A DNA stretch of 64,000 nucleotides from Exilibacterium tricleocarpae (GCF_007004655.1 NZ_ML660090.1:62001-126000); one strand, 5' to 3'. Positions 18,146 through 28,408 are shown, counted from the first letter of the stretch. Made by a program: numbers and translations. Notes: generated by a model not told the origin, from the letters alone.

Positions 18146-19732
18146 TTATACAATCGGGCTGAACGCTGTCCACCGATCGAGATCGGCACCGAGCGAGTGG
18201 CCCGGGAAGGTGGTTGCGAAATTGCCCTGGTCGCCGTGTAACGCCATATAATTCAGGCACACCATATCCACCAGCCCCGTCACACTGTTGGCAGCCGGGC
18301 TGCCGGCGGTATTGACGTTACCTTCGGCCGTAAAGCGCCCGATCTGCTGGTGCCTGGCGTTGTCCTCCGGCGTGCCGCCCAGTAACTGTGGTGGCCCGTC
18401 GGGGTTATAAACCATAAAGAAGGATGCGGCAGTCTGCTGGTTATCGCCGGTCCAGACGCCTTTACCGCCGCCGTCCTGGGAATCATCGACCATACCGTTG
18501 CTGAACACTGAGCCGTCACTGAAGATATAGACCATTAACGGCTTGCCCAGATTGGCAGCGTATTGCAGGCAGGCGCCGATACAGCGGCCGACGCGCAGAT
18601 CACGCCGCTCCCCGGTGCTGCGATCCCCGGTATGGTAGTCGTAACCACCCATGGTGATACACCCGGCGCCGGCCTGTCCCTCGAGCACCAGGCGCGCGAT
18701 GGACGCCGTTTTGGCAAACTCGCGATCTCCCATATCGTCGAGGGTGAATGGCGCGGTGGGGCCACCGACCAGCAGCGGGTCATTGGTGGGGTCGAGCGCA
18801 TCCGAACTGTCGAACCTGTCGGTCAAGTATGCGCTTTCGATATAGCCGCAGCGCAATGCCCTGTCCTTGATGGCCTGGTCGCTTTCACTTTGCAGGCCGG
18901 TATTGACAGTGCCGATTCTGGAGTGAGAGATATTGGCAATGGACTCCATCACCGCCACCCGGTCGGCTTGCTGCGGAAAGAAAGTGCCCAGCTCGCCCAC
19001 ATCGATCAAGCCCCTGACATCGGAAATACGGTCGATCTTGGTCGGCCGCACTTCGGGGTTAATCAGTCCCGGCGGCGCCAGGGAGTTGCCGCCCGACTCA
19101 CTGTTGCGCGAGCCGACCAGCGCCATAATCTGCCCGTTGGCACCGGCGCGGTTGATACCGTACATCGGATTGTGGGGGTTGTTGCCGGTGTCGTTTTCCG
19201 AACGCGCCGGAATCACAGCACCGTTGACCATGGCGCGATTGGCCGCCGAAAACCGTTCCAAAATACCCCGCAGCATGGCACTTTCGGTATGGAAGGCCAG
19301 CCCCAGTTCCTGATTGATAAAGTCGCTGGGCTCACCGGCGTTAGCCATCGCCGGCAACATATCCCCGGGTACCCCGAGCTTCCTGTAACCGGCAGTGCTG
19401 AGAAAATCCAGTTGCCCGCCGGCGCCGCCTACCAGCACATTGGAGCCGGCAATATTGGCCCCGCCTGCCAGGTCGAAGCAGATAAAGGGAATCTTGCCGG
19501 TCAGGGCACCGCCGACTTTACAATCGTTATTGTTGCCGAAGTCCAGCAACTCACTAGCGATGTCAGCCTGCGCCTGGCGCGAGCCGAACATACCGAACAT
19601 GGAACTGCCGATAACGGCGCCCAGGCCGGCGCTAAAGCCCTGGGCGATAAATTCCCGCCGTGTTCTCGGGCGCCGGTGATCGGCATGCTTCAACGGTTCG
19701 TCGGGGTGAAAATTCTTGCCGCGCTTTGCCAT
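18146..19732 (-). CDS. Tat-exported DUF1501-like protein
   Basis: 528 residues. Residues about 24-55 form a twin-arginine signal (TRREFIAQGF followed by a hydrophobic stretch), so the protein is exported folded to the periplasm. The body has the layout of DUF1501 (alkaline-phosphatase-like fold) proteins: FICFDLAGGANIAGSN near residue 80, GGYDYHTG near 355 and VYIFSDGSVFSNG near 395. The usual SEFGRT motif is replaced by FSDGSVFSN, so the metal site may be altered. No CxxCH. Last gene of a three-gene leftward group with two haem-binding proteins. DUF1501 proteins often sit beside c-type cytochromes in aquatic bacteria, but their function is unknown. The family call is moderate. Confidence 0.72.
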   Translation of the reverse strand: MAKRGKNFHPDEPLKHADHRRPRTRREFIAQGFSAGLGAVIGSSMFGMFGSRQAQADIASELLDFGNNNDCKVGGALTGKIPFICFDLAGGANIAGSNVLVGGAGGQLDFLSTAGYRKLGVPGDMLPAMANAGEPSDFINQELGLAFHTESAMLRGILERFSAANRAMVNGAVIPARSENDTGNNPHNPMYGINRAGANGQIMALVGSRNSESGGNSLAPPGLINPEVRPTKIDRISDVRGLIDVGELGTFFPQQADRVAVMESIANISHSRIGTVNTGLQSESDQAIKDRALRCGYIESAYLTDRFDSSDALDPTNDPLLVGGPTAPFTLDDMGDREFAKTASIARLVLEGQAGAGCITMGGYDYHTGDRSTGERRDLRVGRCIGACLQYAANLGKPLMVYIFSDGSVFSNGMVDDSQDGGGKGVWTGDNQQTAASFFMVYNPDGPPQLLGGTPEDNARHQQIGRFTAEGNVNTAGSPAANSVTGLVDMVCLNYMALHGDQGNFATTFPGHSLGADLDRWTAFSPIV

Positions 19733-19819
19733 ATCCGTACCTTTTTGTTCATCTGTTTGGCATGACTGCTGCCAATAAATTAGTTGAAGTCGATAGCTGT
19801 CACTTAACCGATTATGTCT

Positions 19820-22444
19820 TTATTGCAGCATCACCACCGCATTACTGGCCGCCGCCGCACACGCCGCCTTGACGATGGTCTGGGTGCGGGCCGCACCGGT
19901 GCCGCAGGTGGCGCAACCCAGCAGGCGGTCAATCAGTGCGTTTACCTCATCGGTAACCACTTCGCTCATAGACGCCGGCGGCGCGCCGGCCCCGGAGCCG
20001 AGCGGCAACTCAGACGTCGGAACGTCCGGAAGATTGTTGGACAACAGCCGCTCGATCAGCGGGTCGATCACAGCACTCCTGCCTGCCCCGTTGAATGCTG
20101 CGGCAACACCGGCGTTAAAATCAAAACCCGGGAAATAATTGCCGCGCGCTGACGTATTGTCCACCAGTTCACCACAGTAGCTGGCTGCCAACTGCACGAC
20201 GCCCATCTGGTGCGAAGAGCCGAACGTATTGAGGTTGGGCACTGCGGGAAGCTGTCGTTTAACATTTTCAAATGTCTGCTTCACAGCGGCATTGGCGCGG
20301 CTGACGCCGGTAAAGGCGGCGATAGTCGCGTCAATTTCTTCAAACGTCCGCAGCCCCAGGCGCGATTGGGTATCGACAATCACCGGATCGGCGATCACCA
20401 CCGGGCCTTCGGCCGGGCGGTTGGACTGTCGCAGCCCCAACTGGTCAAACGTGAGGAAAAACTCGTCGGTCTGCACATCGATGCCCTTGGCGATCACCGC
20501 GCCCAGACGCGACAGCGGCTGGCGACTCAGCTCCGCATAGCTGGCATTGGTGATCCTCACATCCAGCTTGCCGAACGCCTGGCCCACTTTGGCCTCGGCG
20601 CCGTTGACACCGATACGCATGCCTCTCAGCACGATGTCATTGGGATCGACGGTGCTGTCGAGAATCTGGAAGAAAGGCTCGCTGAACAGATAGCTGCCGA
20701 CATCAAACTGCTCGGCCTGGACGACGACATAGGCGTCCTCAATCTCCAGAATATGGGAGACGCTGAACATCAGCAGGAATTTCTCACCGACGCCGGCCTC
20801 AAAGTTACCGGCGATCTGCTCATCGGTCAGCACCCGGTTGAATATCGCCAGCAGGCGCACACTGCCCTGCCAGGTAGTGTCGTCACCGATCTGGGCGCCG
20901 GCCTCACTGCCCAACACGAAGGCATAGGAGTCATCCCACTCGTTGATAAGGCCCGGGCCGGACTCGTCGAGGTCCTCAGTGTACTCGCCGTTGACATAGA
21001 GCCGGCGGCCATTGATCGGATCGAAGGTCACCACGACATGCTGCAACGACGCCTGCAGGACTTCCTCATCGGGGTCGGTAGACAGTGCCGGCCCGCCGTT
21101 GGCGTCGGTCACTGTGCTGCGGTTGAAGAAGTCGTAGTTGTAGAGCGTCTGCCCCAGCATAAAATTGCGCACCTCACCGCCGCCGGAGTAGGAGACGATA
21201 CGACTCTCTTCCTGGGTCACGTTGGCGGGTACCACCCAGGCCTCGATAGAGTATTCACCGGTGGAGGAGATCAGATTGTGCAGCTTGGCACTGGCACTGG
21301 TCGATGCCTGGGCCCGGCCGCCTTCAAACCGCAAGCCGAAGGTGGGCAACTTGGTAACGCCCTCATCGCTCAAGGTCAGGTCCATGGCCGGGTCCACACC
21401 GCTGGTATCAAAAGCCACGTCGGTTCTGAGCTTCTCACTAAACTCATACAGCGCAATCACGTTGCTTTCATAGCGACCACCGGTATTGGCGGCGATGCCG
21501 TCCTCGAGATTCATCGCCTTACTGACTACCAGGTTTGTGGTATCGATAACGTTGGCGGTGACGGTATCGGCAAAGGCGACAATCGCGTTTTCCATCTCGG
21601 TGGCATCGCTTCCGCAGTTGCTCCAACAGTTGTGCGACTCGTTTCTCAGGCGCACCACAAAACGGGACTTTTCCGGCGCATTGATATCGATTTTGCTTTT
21701 CGCCGCTTCGTAGGCCAAAGCCCGGTTGGCGCTGGCAAAAAACGGTTGCTGACCGCCGTTTTCTGTGTGGCAGGCCGCGCAGTAGGTAGTCAGCAGGCCG
21801 TAGATATCATCGAAGTCGTTACCCTGTTCAGTGCTCGGGATAAACTTGGCCTCACCGGGGTCGCGAATTTTCTCCGGCGGCAGCGGATCGAGGACGATCA
21901 CGTTGGGATCACCACCGACGATACTGGCCCAACCCTCGATATAGTTGGTAATAATATCGGCACACACCGAAGGACTCGAGGTCCAACAGTTGTGTCCGCC
22001 GGCGACTTTGCTGACCATCTCCGAATTGCTCGGTGACCCCAGGTCCACCAGGGTGTTGGCAGCGGCGTAGGCGGTGTTGATATCGCCGCGGTGAACGAAT
22101 TTGGTCGGTCCGCTGCCGCCTTCAAGGTGACAGGCACCGCAGCGGTCGTCACCGGCCAGGTTGTCCCACACGTTCAATTTGAAGCTCTGCACGTCGGCGG
22201 TCTGGGGCGGCGGTCCGCTGTAGACCAGGCCACCGCCATCGGGATTCGAGGTATTGGGATTGGTCGGGTTGTCCGAACTGCTGCCGGAGCTACAGCCGGT
22301 AAAACCGGAAGTCATGCTGACGGCAAGGGCGAGCAGCCCCGCCAGTTTGGCAGCGCGGGAAAAGCACAAACCCAGAAGTTTGTTACTGTATTTCTTATTG
22401 CATACTGGCGAATAAGTTGACATGTCCGTTACTCCCCCATGCAA
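19820..22444 (-). CDS. di-haem LamG-domain lipoprotein
   Basis: 874-residue secreted lipoprotein (lipobox GFTGC near residue 51). Two haem c sites lie in tandem domains: CGACH near residue 100 and CAACH near 225. Each is followed about 60 residues later by an HNCW motif and a further cysteine, a repeated arrangement that may supply an axial ligand or disulphide. A LamG/concanavalin-like domain spans about 380-540 (YSIEAWVVPANVT, VVTFDPINGRRLYVNGEY). The C-terminal part is unrecognised and contains CATCG. The start overlaps the upstream haem protein gene by 16 bp, so they are translationally coupled. Probably binds a surface polymer or partner through LamG and carries electrons. The function is inference. 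Confidence 0.78.
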   Translation of the reverse strand: MHGGVTDMSTYSPVCNKKYSNKLLGLCFSRAAKLAGLLALAVSMTSGFTGCSSGSSSDNPTNPNTSNPDGGGLVYSGPPPQTADVQSFKLNVWDNLAGDDRCGACHLEGGSGPTKFVHRGDINTAYAAANTLVDLGSPSNSEMVSKVAGGHNCWTSSPSVCADIITNYIEGWASIVGGDPNVIVLDPLPPEKIRDPGEAKFIPSTEQGNDFDDIYGLLTTYCAACHTENGGQQPFFASANRALAYEAAKSKIDINAPEKSRFVVRLRNESHNCWSNCGSDATEMENAIVAFADTVTANVIDTTNLVVSKAMNLEDGIAANTGGRYESNVIALYEFSEKLRTDVAFDTSGVDPAMDLTLSDEGVTKLPTFGLRFEGGRAQASTSASAKLHNLISSTGEYSIEAWVVPANVTQEESRIVSYSGGGEVRNFMLGQTLYNYDFFNRSTVTDANGGPALSTDPDEEVLQASLQHVVVTFDPINGRRLYVNGEYTEDLDESGPGLINEWDDSYAFVLGSEAGAQIGDDTTWQGSVRLLAIFNRVLTDEQIAGNFEAGVGEKFLLMFSVSHILEIEDAYVVVQAEQFDVGSYLFSEPFFQILDSTVDPNDIVLRGMRIGVNGAEAKVGQAFGKLDVRITNASYAELSRQPLSRLGAVIAKGIDVQTDEFFLTFDQLGLRQSNRPAEGPVVIADPVIVDTQSRLGLRTFEEIDATIAAFTGVSRANAAVKQTFENVKRQLPAVPNLNTFGSSHQMGVVQLAASYCGELVDNTSARGNYFPGFDFNAGVAAAFNGAGRSAVIDPLIERLLSNNLPDVPTSELPLGSGAGAPPASMSEVVTDEVNALIDRLLGCATCGTGAARTQTIVKAACAAAASNAVVMLQ

Positions 22445-23742
22445 TAGTCAGCGGTTTCCGCAAAAACCTGTTTGAGGTTATAGCCGTTGGCTTTAAAGCC
22501 GGTGACCATGCTGTCGATCTTGTTGACGTCGGCGGTGCTGTCGGCATCGCGCAGGCACACGGTGTTAAACACCTTTTTCACCTGGCACTGGGCAAAGGCC
22601 TCGCTGTGCGCCAGCTCCATGCCCATGGAAGCCGCACCGGTGCCGCTGCCACTCAGCGCGGGGTCCCAACCCAGAGAGCGATTTTGCCCCTCGCGCCAGT
22701 AGTTGGCCCAGTTATCGTTTTCGGTGATATAACCGGGCGTGAAGTTTGCCTCGTTGATCAGATACTTCGGCTGCACCACACCGGGGGTGTATTCGAGCGA
22801 GCCGTCATCGGTATCGGGATTGCCGTCGGGATCATTGTAGTTGTAGTAGGCAAATGCCTGGGTCAGGGGGTCCATACCGTTGTGGCAGCCCACACAACCA
22901 TTCAGGAAAGCGGTGCTGTCGCCGCCGGGGCTGCGGGTAACGTCCTGGCGAATACGATCGGGCACGAGGGTTATATCGTGGACCTGCTCCAGGTCGACAC
23001 ACAACTGGCTCATCAGCGTAAAGCGAAACATTGCCCGGTTGGTACCGAGTACAAAAAACGATTTGGCCGCACCGCGCGTGGTCATAACGCCGGCCGGGGC
23101 AGCGAGGCCGGTGACGCTGGACTGGGTGCCGCGGGCCAGTACATTGGGGTCGCTGAAGCTGAGACCGGAATTTTCGAATTGTTCGTAATGGCGGTTGTTG
23201 CTATTGGAGTAAGCCGGAATATTCGCCGCCTGCACGGCAGCATTGCCGGTATTCGCAGTGTAGATAATATCCGCATAGAGCATCTCGCGCAGATCGAGCT
23301 CGTCTCTCACCATGCCGATATAGGTGGCGGTGTAGTCGTTGAGCGGCGCAAATACGGTTTGATCGCGGTTGGTCCAGGGCGTGGCCATGTTTTTCAGAGT
23401 GACGCTGTAAAACTCATCACCGTCGCCATTGTCTATAGCCCGCAACGCGGCGGCCACACCGTGACCGGCACCGGCGCTGGCGTTTGCACCGCCGTTGCTG
23501 GCGGTGATATCCGCCACCATCGCATCGAGCAGCGCCTGCGACGGAGCCACCCCGGTCAATCGATCGTGAATTCTTTTGGCCTGCTCGCGAATATCCGCCA
23601 TGGCGAGCGGGGCGGTCAGCAAAGCACAACAACTGACCGCCAGCGCCCGTCGGGCAAAATTTCTGCAGGGTGACTTAATCCGGTCGGATAACCTGGTACG
23701 CATAGTAATCACAGCCGCTCCCTTTTCTCTCGCGCCCGCCAC
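22429..23742 (-). CDS. secreted mono-haem cytochrome-like protein
   Basis: 437 residues. An N-terminal signal sequence (ALAVSCCALLTAPLAMA, cleavage near residue 49) is followed by a helical domain and one haem c motif, CVGCHNGMDPLTQAF, near residue 290. The CxxCHxxMDPL pattern is typical of the DUF1585/DUF1588-type cytochrome modules of planctomycetes and aquatic proteobacteria, though I cannot place the rest in a family. The annotated start may be too early; the internal Met at residue 14 (MRTRLSDRIK) also precedes the signal. First gene of the leftward group with the LamG and DUF1501-like genes. Confidence 0.72.
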   Translation of the reverse strand: MAGAREKGAAVITMRTRLSDRIKSPCRNFARRALAVSCCALLTAPLAMADIREQAKRIHDRLTGVAPSQALLDAMVADITASNGGANASAGAGHGVAAALRAIDNGDGDEFYSVTLKNMATPWTNRDQTVFAPLNDYTATYIGMVRDELDLREMLYADIIYTANTGNAAVQAANIPAYSNSNNRHYEQFENSGLSFSDPNVLARGTQSSVTGLAAPAGVMTTRGAAKSFFVLGTNRAMFRFTLMSQLCVDLEQVHDITLVPDRIRQDVTRSPGGDSTAFLNGCVGCHNGMDPLTQAFAYYNYNDPDGNPDTDDGSLEYTPGVVQPKYLINEANFTPGYITENDNWANYWREGQNRSLGWDPALSGSGTGAASMGMELAHSEAFAQCQVKKVFNTVCLRDADSTADVNKIDSMVTGFKANGYNLKQVFAETADYCMGE

Positions 23743-24643
23743 CGACCACGCCCACTATTCAGGCGGCTCGGACCGGGCAATTGCTATCAGACTGCGCAGC
23801 TCCCCACTGTATGTCGGGCGCAGCGCCACGTTATTTACTGTTCCTTTTTTCCGTACGCGCAGGATAGGTCGTACAGTCAGAGCCCGATGAGTTTCCCGTT
23901 CTTTTTTTATTCGGACTCTCTGTCTCCGGACAGCGACACTAAAACAGGATGTGTTGCGTTACCGTTGGCGGAGAGATTCAACTAACCTCTATTAAAAATT
24001 AAACCGGCGGACTTAGACAGTTGGCGGGTGATAATCAGGTCGCAAGTTTGGCAATCAAATCATCTTTTCTAAAAAAAGTGTGACTTCTCTCACACTTTAA
24101 AAAGCAACCGTTAAGGCCTGTCATATTCTGTAAATACTAGCCCACAGTTCGCGCTCGAGAGCGCTTACTGGCCGGCACTTTTACACTACCGGTCACATCG
24201 GGCCCGCTGTCTGGCCCGGCTTGGTCACTAACCGCCGTAAAGTGTCAGAAATCCAGACTGACCGGCCTGAAGAAGTGACAAAAAGTTTAAATCTGTCGAC
24301 TTTTTAACACCCTCGACTGCCGCATACGTCAGATTCATTACCGCCGAACTGTTGTTGTCTGCCGGTGAGAGACTTATTGCCGAAAGATGAGTTTACTCAA
24401 TGTCAAGCGAGAGTTTGCTAAGGTATTAAAGAGTGTAAACCGTGACTGGATCGGCGGAATCAAGGGGGTTATTTCACGACAATTGGGCAGCGACAACTGT
24501 TGATCTTATAACAGGTTAAGCATCCGGTTTTCACCTAGGTTTTTACCTAGCCAGTATGACAGTCTCGGCACTCCCTCGTTGTCACGCTGCAAGGCCACCC
24601 GGTAACGCAGTGACAAAGAGTGCGCGATTAAAGGTACGGTAAT
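23743..24643. promoter_or_regulatory. divergent intergenic region with hairpin
   Basis: 900 bp separate two divergent envelope gene groups and should hold both promoters. The clearest element is a perfect inverted repeat, AAAGTGTGA (24075-24083) and TCACACTTT (24090-24098), with a 6-base loop and flanking A/T runs. It could be an operator or a bidirectional terminator. A GCGCTC-GA-GAGCGC palindrome lies near 24152-24165. No credible gene was seen. Confidence 0.45.
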
Positions 24644-27295
24644 ATGCAAGGGCTCAAGCGAAAAAGTTACATAAAAATAACGGCGAGCGCACTGTGTGCT
24701 GCGGTACTCAGCGGCTGTGGCGGCAGCGGTGGTGGCGGCGATGAGCAGGAGCCCGACCCGGTGGTGGTGGACCTGCCGGTGGCGTTTATCCAGCGTCCGG
24801 TTCCGGTCGACGAAAACGGCGAGCGCATCGGCGATAACGCCCGCGAGCCGAGCGCCTTCAACCCGGGCGCACAACTGATCGTGTCGAGTCGCGCCTCGGC
24901 CTCGGCACCGCGCATCGTGGTCACCGAAGGCGCTTTTCCCGAAGGCGAACTCTACGATGTCAAAGACGTGGAGGCCTCCAGCGACGGCGAAAAAATTGTC
25001 TTCGCCATGCGCGCCCCGGAGATAGAGGGGCTGGACGAAGATGAGCAGCCCACCTGGAATATCTGGGAATACGACCTGACGGACAACCTCTTACGGCGCA
25101 TCATCCAGACCGATATCACCGCCGAAGCCGGCCAGGACGTGGCCCCGCACTACCTGCCCGACGGCCGCATCGTATTCTCCTCCACCCGCCAGCGCCGCAG
25201 CCGTGCAATCCTGCTGGACGAAAGCAAGCCACAGTACTCAGCCCTGGACGAGGACCGCGAGACCGAAGCCTTCGTCCTGCATGTGATGGACGCCGACGGC
25301 GATAACATTCAACAGATCACCTTCAACCAGAGTCACGACCTGCAGCCGACCGTGATGTCCAACGGCAAGGTCATGTTTACCCGCTGGGACAATGTCAATA
25401 ACCGCAACAGTTTCAGCCTCTATACCATCGATCCCGACGGCCACAACCTCAGCTTCTATTACGGGTTCCACAGTCAGGACACCGGTACCGACGACTCTGA
25501 AGCACGCTTTTTCCAGCCTCGCGAATTGCCCGACGGTCGCACCCTGGTATCCCTGCGCCCGGTGGAAACCGACGCCCTGGGCGGCGATATGGTCGCCATT
25601 GACGGCGCCAACTATACCGAGATCGACCAACCCATCACCGCCAATATGGGGGCCACCGGACCGGGCCAGGCGTCGCTGTCCGTCGACACGGTCACCACCG
25701 ACGGCAGCATTTCACCGCACGGGCGCTTCAGCTCCGCCGACCCGCTGTTCGACGGCACCAACCGGCTGCTGGTGAGCTGGTCGCTGTGCCTGCTGACCGA
25801 TCCGACCACCAATGAGGATTTTGCCTGCACTGAGCAGAACCTCGCCAACCCGGCGCTCGAGGAAGCCGCGCCCCGTTATGGTCTGTGGATTTACAACCTC
25901 GATGACGGCTCCCAGCGCCCCGTCATCAACGCCGAGGCCGGTGTGATGTACACCGAGGCGATTACGCTGGAGCCGCGCGATGCGCCGACCTTTATTCCGA
26001 TCAAGCGTCCGGGCACGGACCTGGATGCCGATCTGTTTAATGACGGCGTCGGCGTAGTGCATATCCGCAGCGTCTACGACGTGGACGGCGTGGACACCTC
26101 CGTTATGGGCATCGGCGCCACTGCCGACCCGGCCCAGCCCGCCTATGCCGACCGCGCCGCCCGCTTTCTGCGCATTGTTAAAGCGGTACCCATGCCGGAT
26201 GAGGATGTGCTGGATTTTGACAACAGCGCCTTCGGTGTCAGCCGGGCCCAGTTGATGCGCGAGATTATCGGCTATGTGCCGATCGAGCCGGACGGTTCGG
26301 TCAAATTCAAGGTCCCGGCCGATATACCCTTTGCCATCTCGATCCTCAACGCCGACGGCCGCCGTATCAGCCCGCGCCACCAAAACTGGATGCAGGTCGC
26401 CGCCGGTGAGGAACGCGAGTGCAGTGGCTGCCACACCGGCGACAGCGAAGTTCCCCACGGGCGTATGGATACCGGGCCGGCGTCCATCAACAACGGCGCC
26501 CCGAGCAACGGCCAGCCGTTTCCCAACACCAACCCGGCGCTGTTTGCCGATATGGGGGAAACCATGGCGGAGGTCTACGCCCGTATCAACGGCGTGCGCA
26601 CCCCCTCGGTGGATGTCGCATTTACTGACGAGTGGGTAAATCCACCGGAAACAGTACCGAGTATCGACTATTCTTATACTCAAGTCGGGGTCGATGTAGG
26701 CCTGGCCACGCAGGCGCCCACCACCGAGGCCTGCCAGATCAACTGGACGCCGCTGTGCCGTATCACCGTCAATTATGAAGATCATATTCAGCCGCTGTGG
26801 GAGCGGGAGCGTCTCATCACTGATGCTGTCGGCAACGTGATCGAGGATCGCACCTGTGTTACCTGCCACAATACCGCCAACGCCAACAACCCGGATGAAA
26901 CCCTGGCGGGGAACCTGGATTTGACCAGCCCCGTGATCCAGCAGAATCGAATGGAGTCCTATCAGGAGCTGCTGGCCAACGACAGCATTATCATTCTCGT
27001 GGTCGATGCCGACGGCAATCCGGTGTTTCTGACCGATGAAGACGGCAACTTCGTCGACGAGGACGGCAACCTGATTCCGGAGGGCGGCGAGCCGGTGCAG
27101 GCCACCATCGTCAGGAATCTGCCCAGGACCATGAACCCCAATGGCGCCGGCGCCAGTAACCGCTTCTTCTCGCGCTTCGCCGCCGGGGCCGTCCATGACG
27201 GTTACCTGAATCAGACGGAAATGAGACTGATCGCCGAATGGCTCGATCTCGGTGCCCAATACTTTAATAACCCGTTTGACGCGCCACTGGATTGA
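24644..27295 (+). CDS. di-haem beta-propeller lipoprotein, hydrazine synthase alpha-like architecture
   Basis: 883 residues with lipobox VLSGC (near 21-25) and a glycine linker. Residues about 100-330 carry PD40/TolB-like propeller blades (DGEKIVFAM, LPDGRIVFSSTRQRR, SNGKVMFTRWD). Two haem c motifs follow: ECSGCHTGD near residue 590, after a VPADIPFAISILNADGR stretch, and CVTCHNT near 745. This propeller plus CxxCH layout is what databases label hydrazine synthase alpha middle-domain protein, a family spread far beyond anammox bacteria, so no hydrazine chemistry is implied. No beta or gamma subunit gene is present. Probably a periplasmic or surface redox protein. AAAGG lies 8-9 bases before the ATG. 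It heads the rightward group. Confidence 0.8.
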   Translation: MQGLKRKSYIKITASALCAAVLSGCGGSGGGGDEQEPDPVVVDLPVAFIQRPVPVDENGERIGDNAREPSAFNPGAQLIVSSRASASAPRIVVTEGAFPEGELYDVKDVEASSDGEKIVFAMRAPEIEGLDEDEQPTWNIWEYDLTDNLLRRIIQTDITAEAGQDVAPHYLPDGRIVFSSTRQRRSRAILLDESKPQYSALDEDRETEAFVLHVMDADGDNIQQITFNQSHDLQPTVMSNGKVMFTRWDNVNNRNSFSLYTIDPDGHNLSFYYGFHSQDTGTDDSEARFFQPRELPDGRTLVSLRPVETDALGGDMVAIDGANYTEIDQPITANMGATGPGQASLSVDTVTTDGSISPHGRFSSADPLFDGTNRLLVSWSLCLLTDPTTNEDFACTEQNLANPALEEAAPRYGLWIYNLDDGSQRPVINAEAGVMYTEAITLEPRDAPTFIPIKRPGTDLDADLFNDGVGVVHIRSVYDVDGVDTSVMGIGATADPAQPAYADRAARFLRIVKAVPMPDEDVLDFDNSAFGVSRAQLMREIIGYVPIEPDGSVKFKVPADIPFAISILNADGRRISPRHQNWMQVAAGEERECSGCHTGDSEVPHGRMDTGPASINNGAPSNGQPFPNTNPALFADMGETMAEVYARINGVRTPSVDVAFTDEWVNPPETVPSIDYSYTQVGVDVGLATQAPTTEACQINWTPLCRITVNYEDHIQPLWERERLITDAVGNVIEDRTCVTCHNTANANNPDETLAGNLDLTSPVIQQNRMESYQELLANDSIIILVVDADGNPVFLTDEDGNFVDEDGNLIPEGGEPVQATIVRNLPRTMNPNGAGASNRFFSRFAAGAVHDGYLNQTEMRLIAEWLDLGAQYFNNPFDAPLD

Positions 27296-27655
27296 CGCAC
27301 TGTGAGCTGGAAATCACAGAATTAGGGAGAGGGTATAGCCAGGGCTGGCCGGAACAGGCAGAATAACCTCGGCACCTTTTACACCAACGTATTTTTTACG
27401 ACAAGGTATTGAGGTGCCGCCGGACGAAAATCCGCGGCCAGGCACGGCCAAGATCGCAAGGGTGACCGCCTGTCGGTGACCTAAACACAAGGCAGACGCA
27501 CACAAGGCAGATGCATAAGGTTTATATATCAGGGTTCACGATAAGCTTCTTTAACCAGGCAAGACCCTGATAGCAAAAAACCGACAGCCGAACTGAGCGC
27601 TGAACTAAATACAGATAGCTGACAGAAAAGCTGACATAACTTGCGAAAATAACGA
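27296..27655. other. intergenic region, no gene seen
   Basis: 360 bp between the propeller lipoprotein and the SH3 protein. I see no family-like reading frame and no strong hairpin with a T run. It probably carries the promoter of the downstream SH3/beta-barrel genes. Confidence 0.3.
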
Positions 27656-28408
27656 ATGCGCCCACGAATGACATCACTGCTATCGGTCCTGCTTGCCGGC
27701 TTGTTATGGGGCAACGCGAGCCGCGCCGACGACGCGCCGCTGCCGATGGTGACCATTATCGATCCCTATATCGAACTGCACACCGGACCGGGACGGGGTT
27801 ACCCGATTGTGCATGTGTCGGAAAAGGGCGAGGTCGTGACGATTCTCAAACGCCGCACCGACTGGTTCAAAGTGCAAACCCGGCGCGGCAAACTCGGCTG
27901 GGTCAAGCGCCGCCAGATGCGCGATACCCTGGGGCCGGACGGGCAACTGGTAAACCTCGGCGACCCGACACTGGAAGACTTTCTCGGCCGGCGCTGGGAG
28001 TTCGGTTTTACCGGCGGCGACTTCGAAGGGGCCGACTCCCTCACCGCCTCGCTCGGCTACCGGTTCAACAAGAATATATCGGCGGAAATCAAAGTGGGGC
28101 AGGCCACCGGCAGCTTCTCCAACAGCAAGCTGGTGTCCCTGGCGCTGGTGCACCAGCCCTTCCCCGAGTGGCGGTTGTCGCCGTTTTTTACCCTGGGAGC
28201 GAGCCAGATACAGACCGAGCCGGACGCCACTCTGGTGGCCACCGAAGACCGCACCGACAATGCCCTGTTGGTGGGCCTTGGCGCTTACTACTATGTTTCC
28301 CGGCGCCTGATGCTGCGCCTGGAGTACAGCAACCATCTAATTCTCACCAGCCGTGAAGTGAACGAGGAAATCAACGAATGGAAAGCCGGAATCAGCGTAT
28401 TTTTCTAA
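27656..28408 (+). CDS. SH3-domain outer-membrane beta-barrel protein
   Basis: 250 residues. Signal peptide (SLLSVLLAGLLWGNASRA, cleavage near residue 24). Residues about 30-95 form a bacterial SH3 domain (IELHTGPGRGYPIVHVSEKG, GKLGWVKRRQM). Residues about 115-250 have alternating-residue strands ending in aromatic ISVFF, like an 8-stranded outer-membrane barrel. SH3 domains of this type often bind peptidoglycan, so it may tether the wall to the outer membrane. It overlaps the next gene by 31 bp. The same pairing with a second barrel gene recurs beside TlpA/DUF4266/DUF3570 genes in other gammaproteobacteria, as far as I recall. Confidence 0.8.
   Translation: MRPRMTSLLSVLLAGLLWGNASRADDAPLPMVTIIDPYIELHTGPGRGYPIVHVSEKGEVVTILKRRTDWFKVQTRRGKLGWVKRRQMRDTLGPDGQLVNLGDPTLEDFLGRRWEFGFTGGDFEGADSLTASLGYRFNKNISAEIKVGQATGSFSNSKLVSLALVHQPFPEWRLSPFFTLGASQIQTEPDATLVATEDRTDNALLVGLGAYYYVSRRLMLRLEYSNHLILTSREVNEEINEWKAGISVFF

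Noticed and set aside
24644-27295. A role in hydrazine synthesis
   Set aside because: No other hydrazine synthase subunits or anammox genes are present; the shared architecture alone does not support it.
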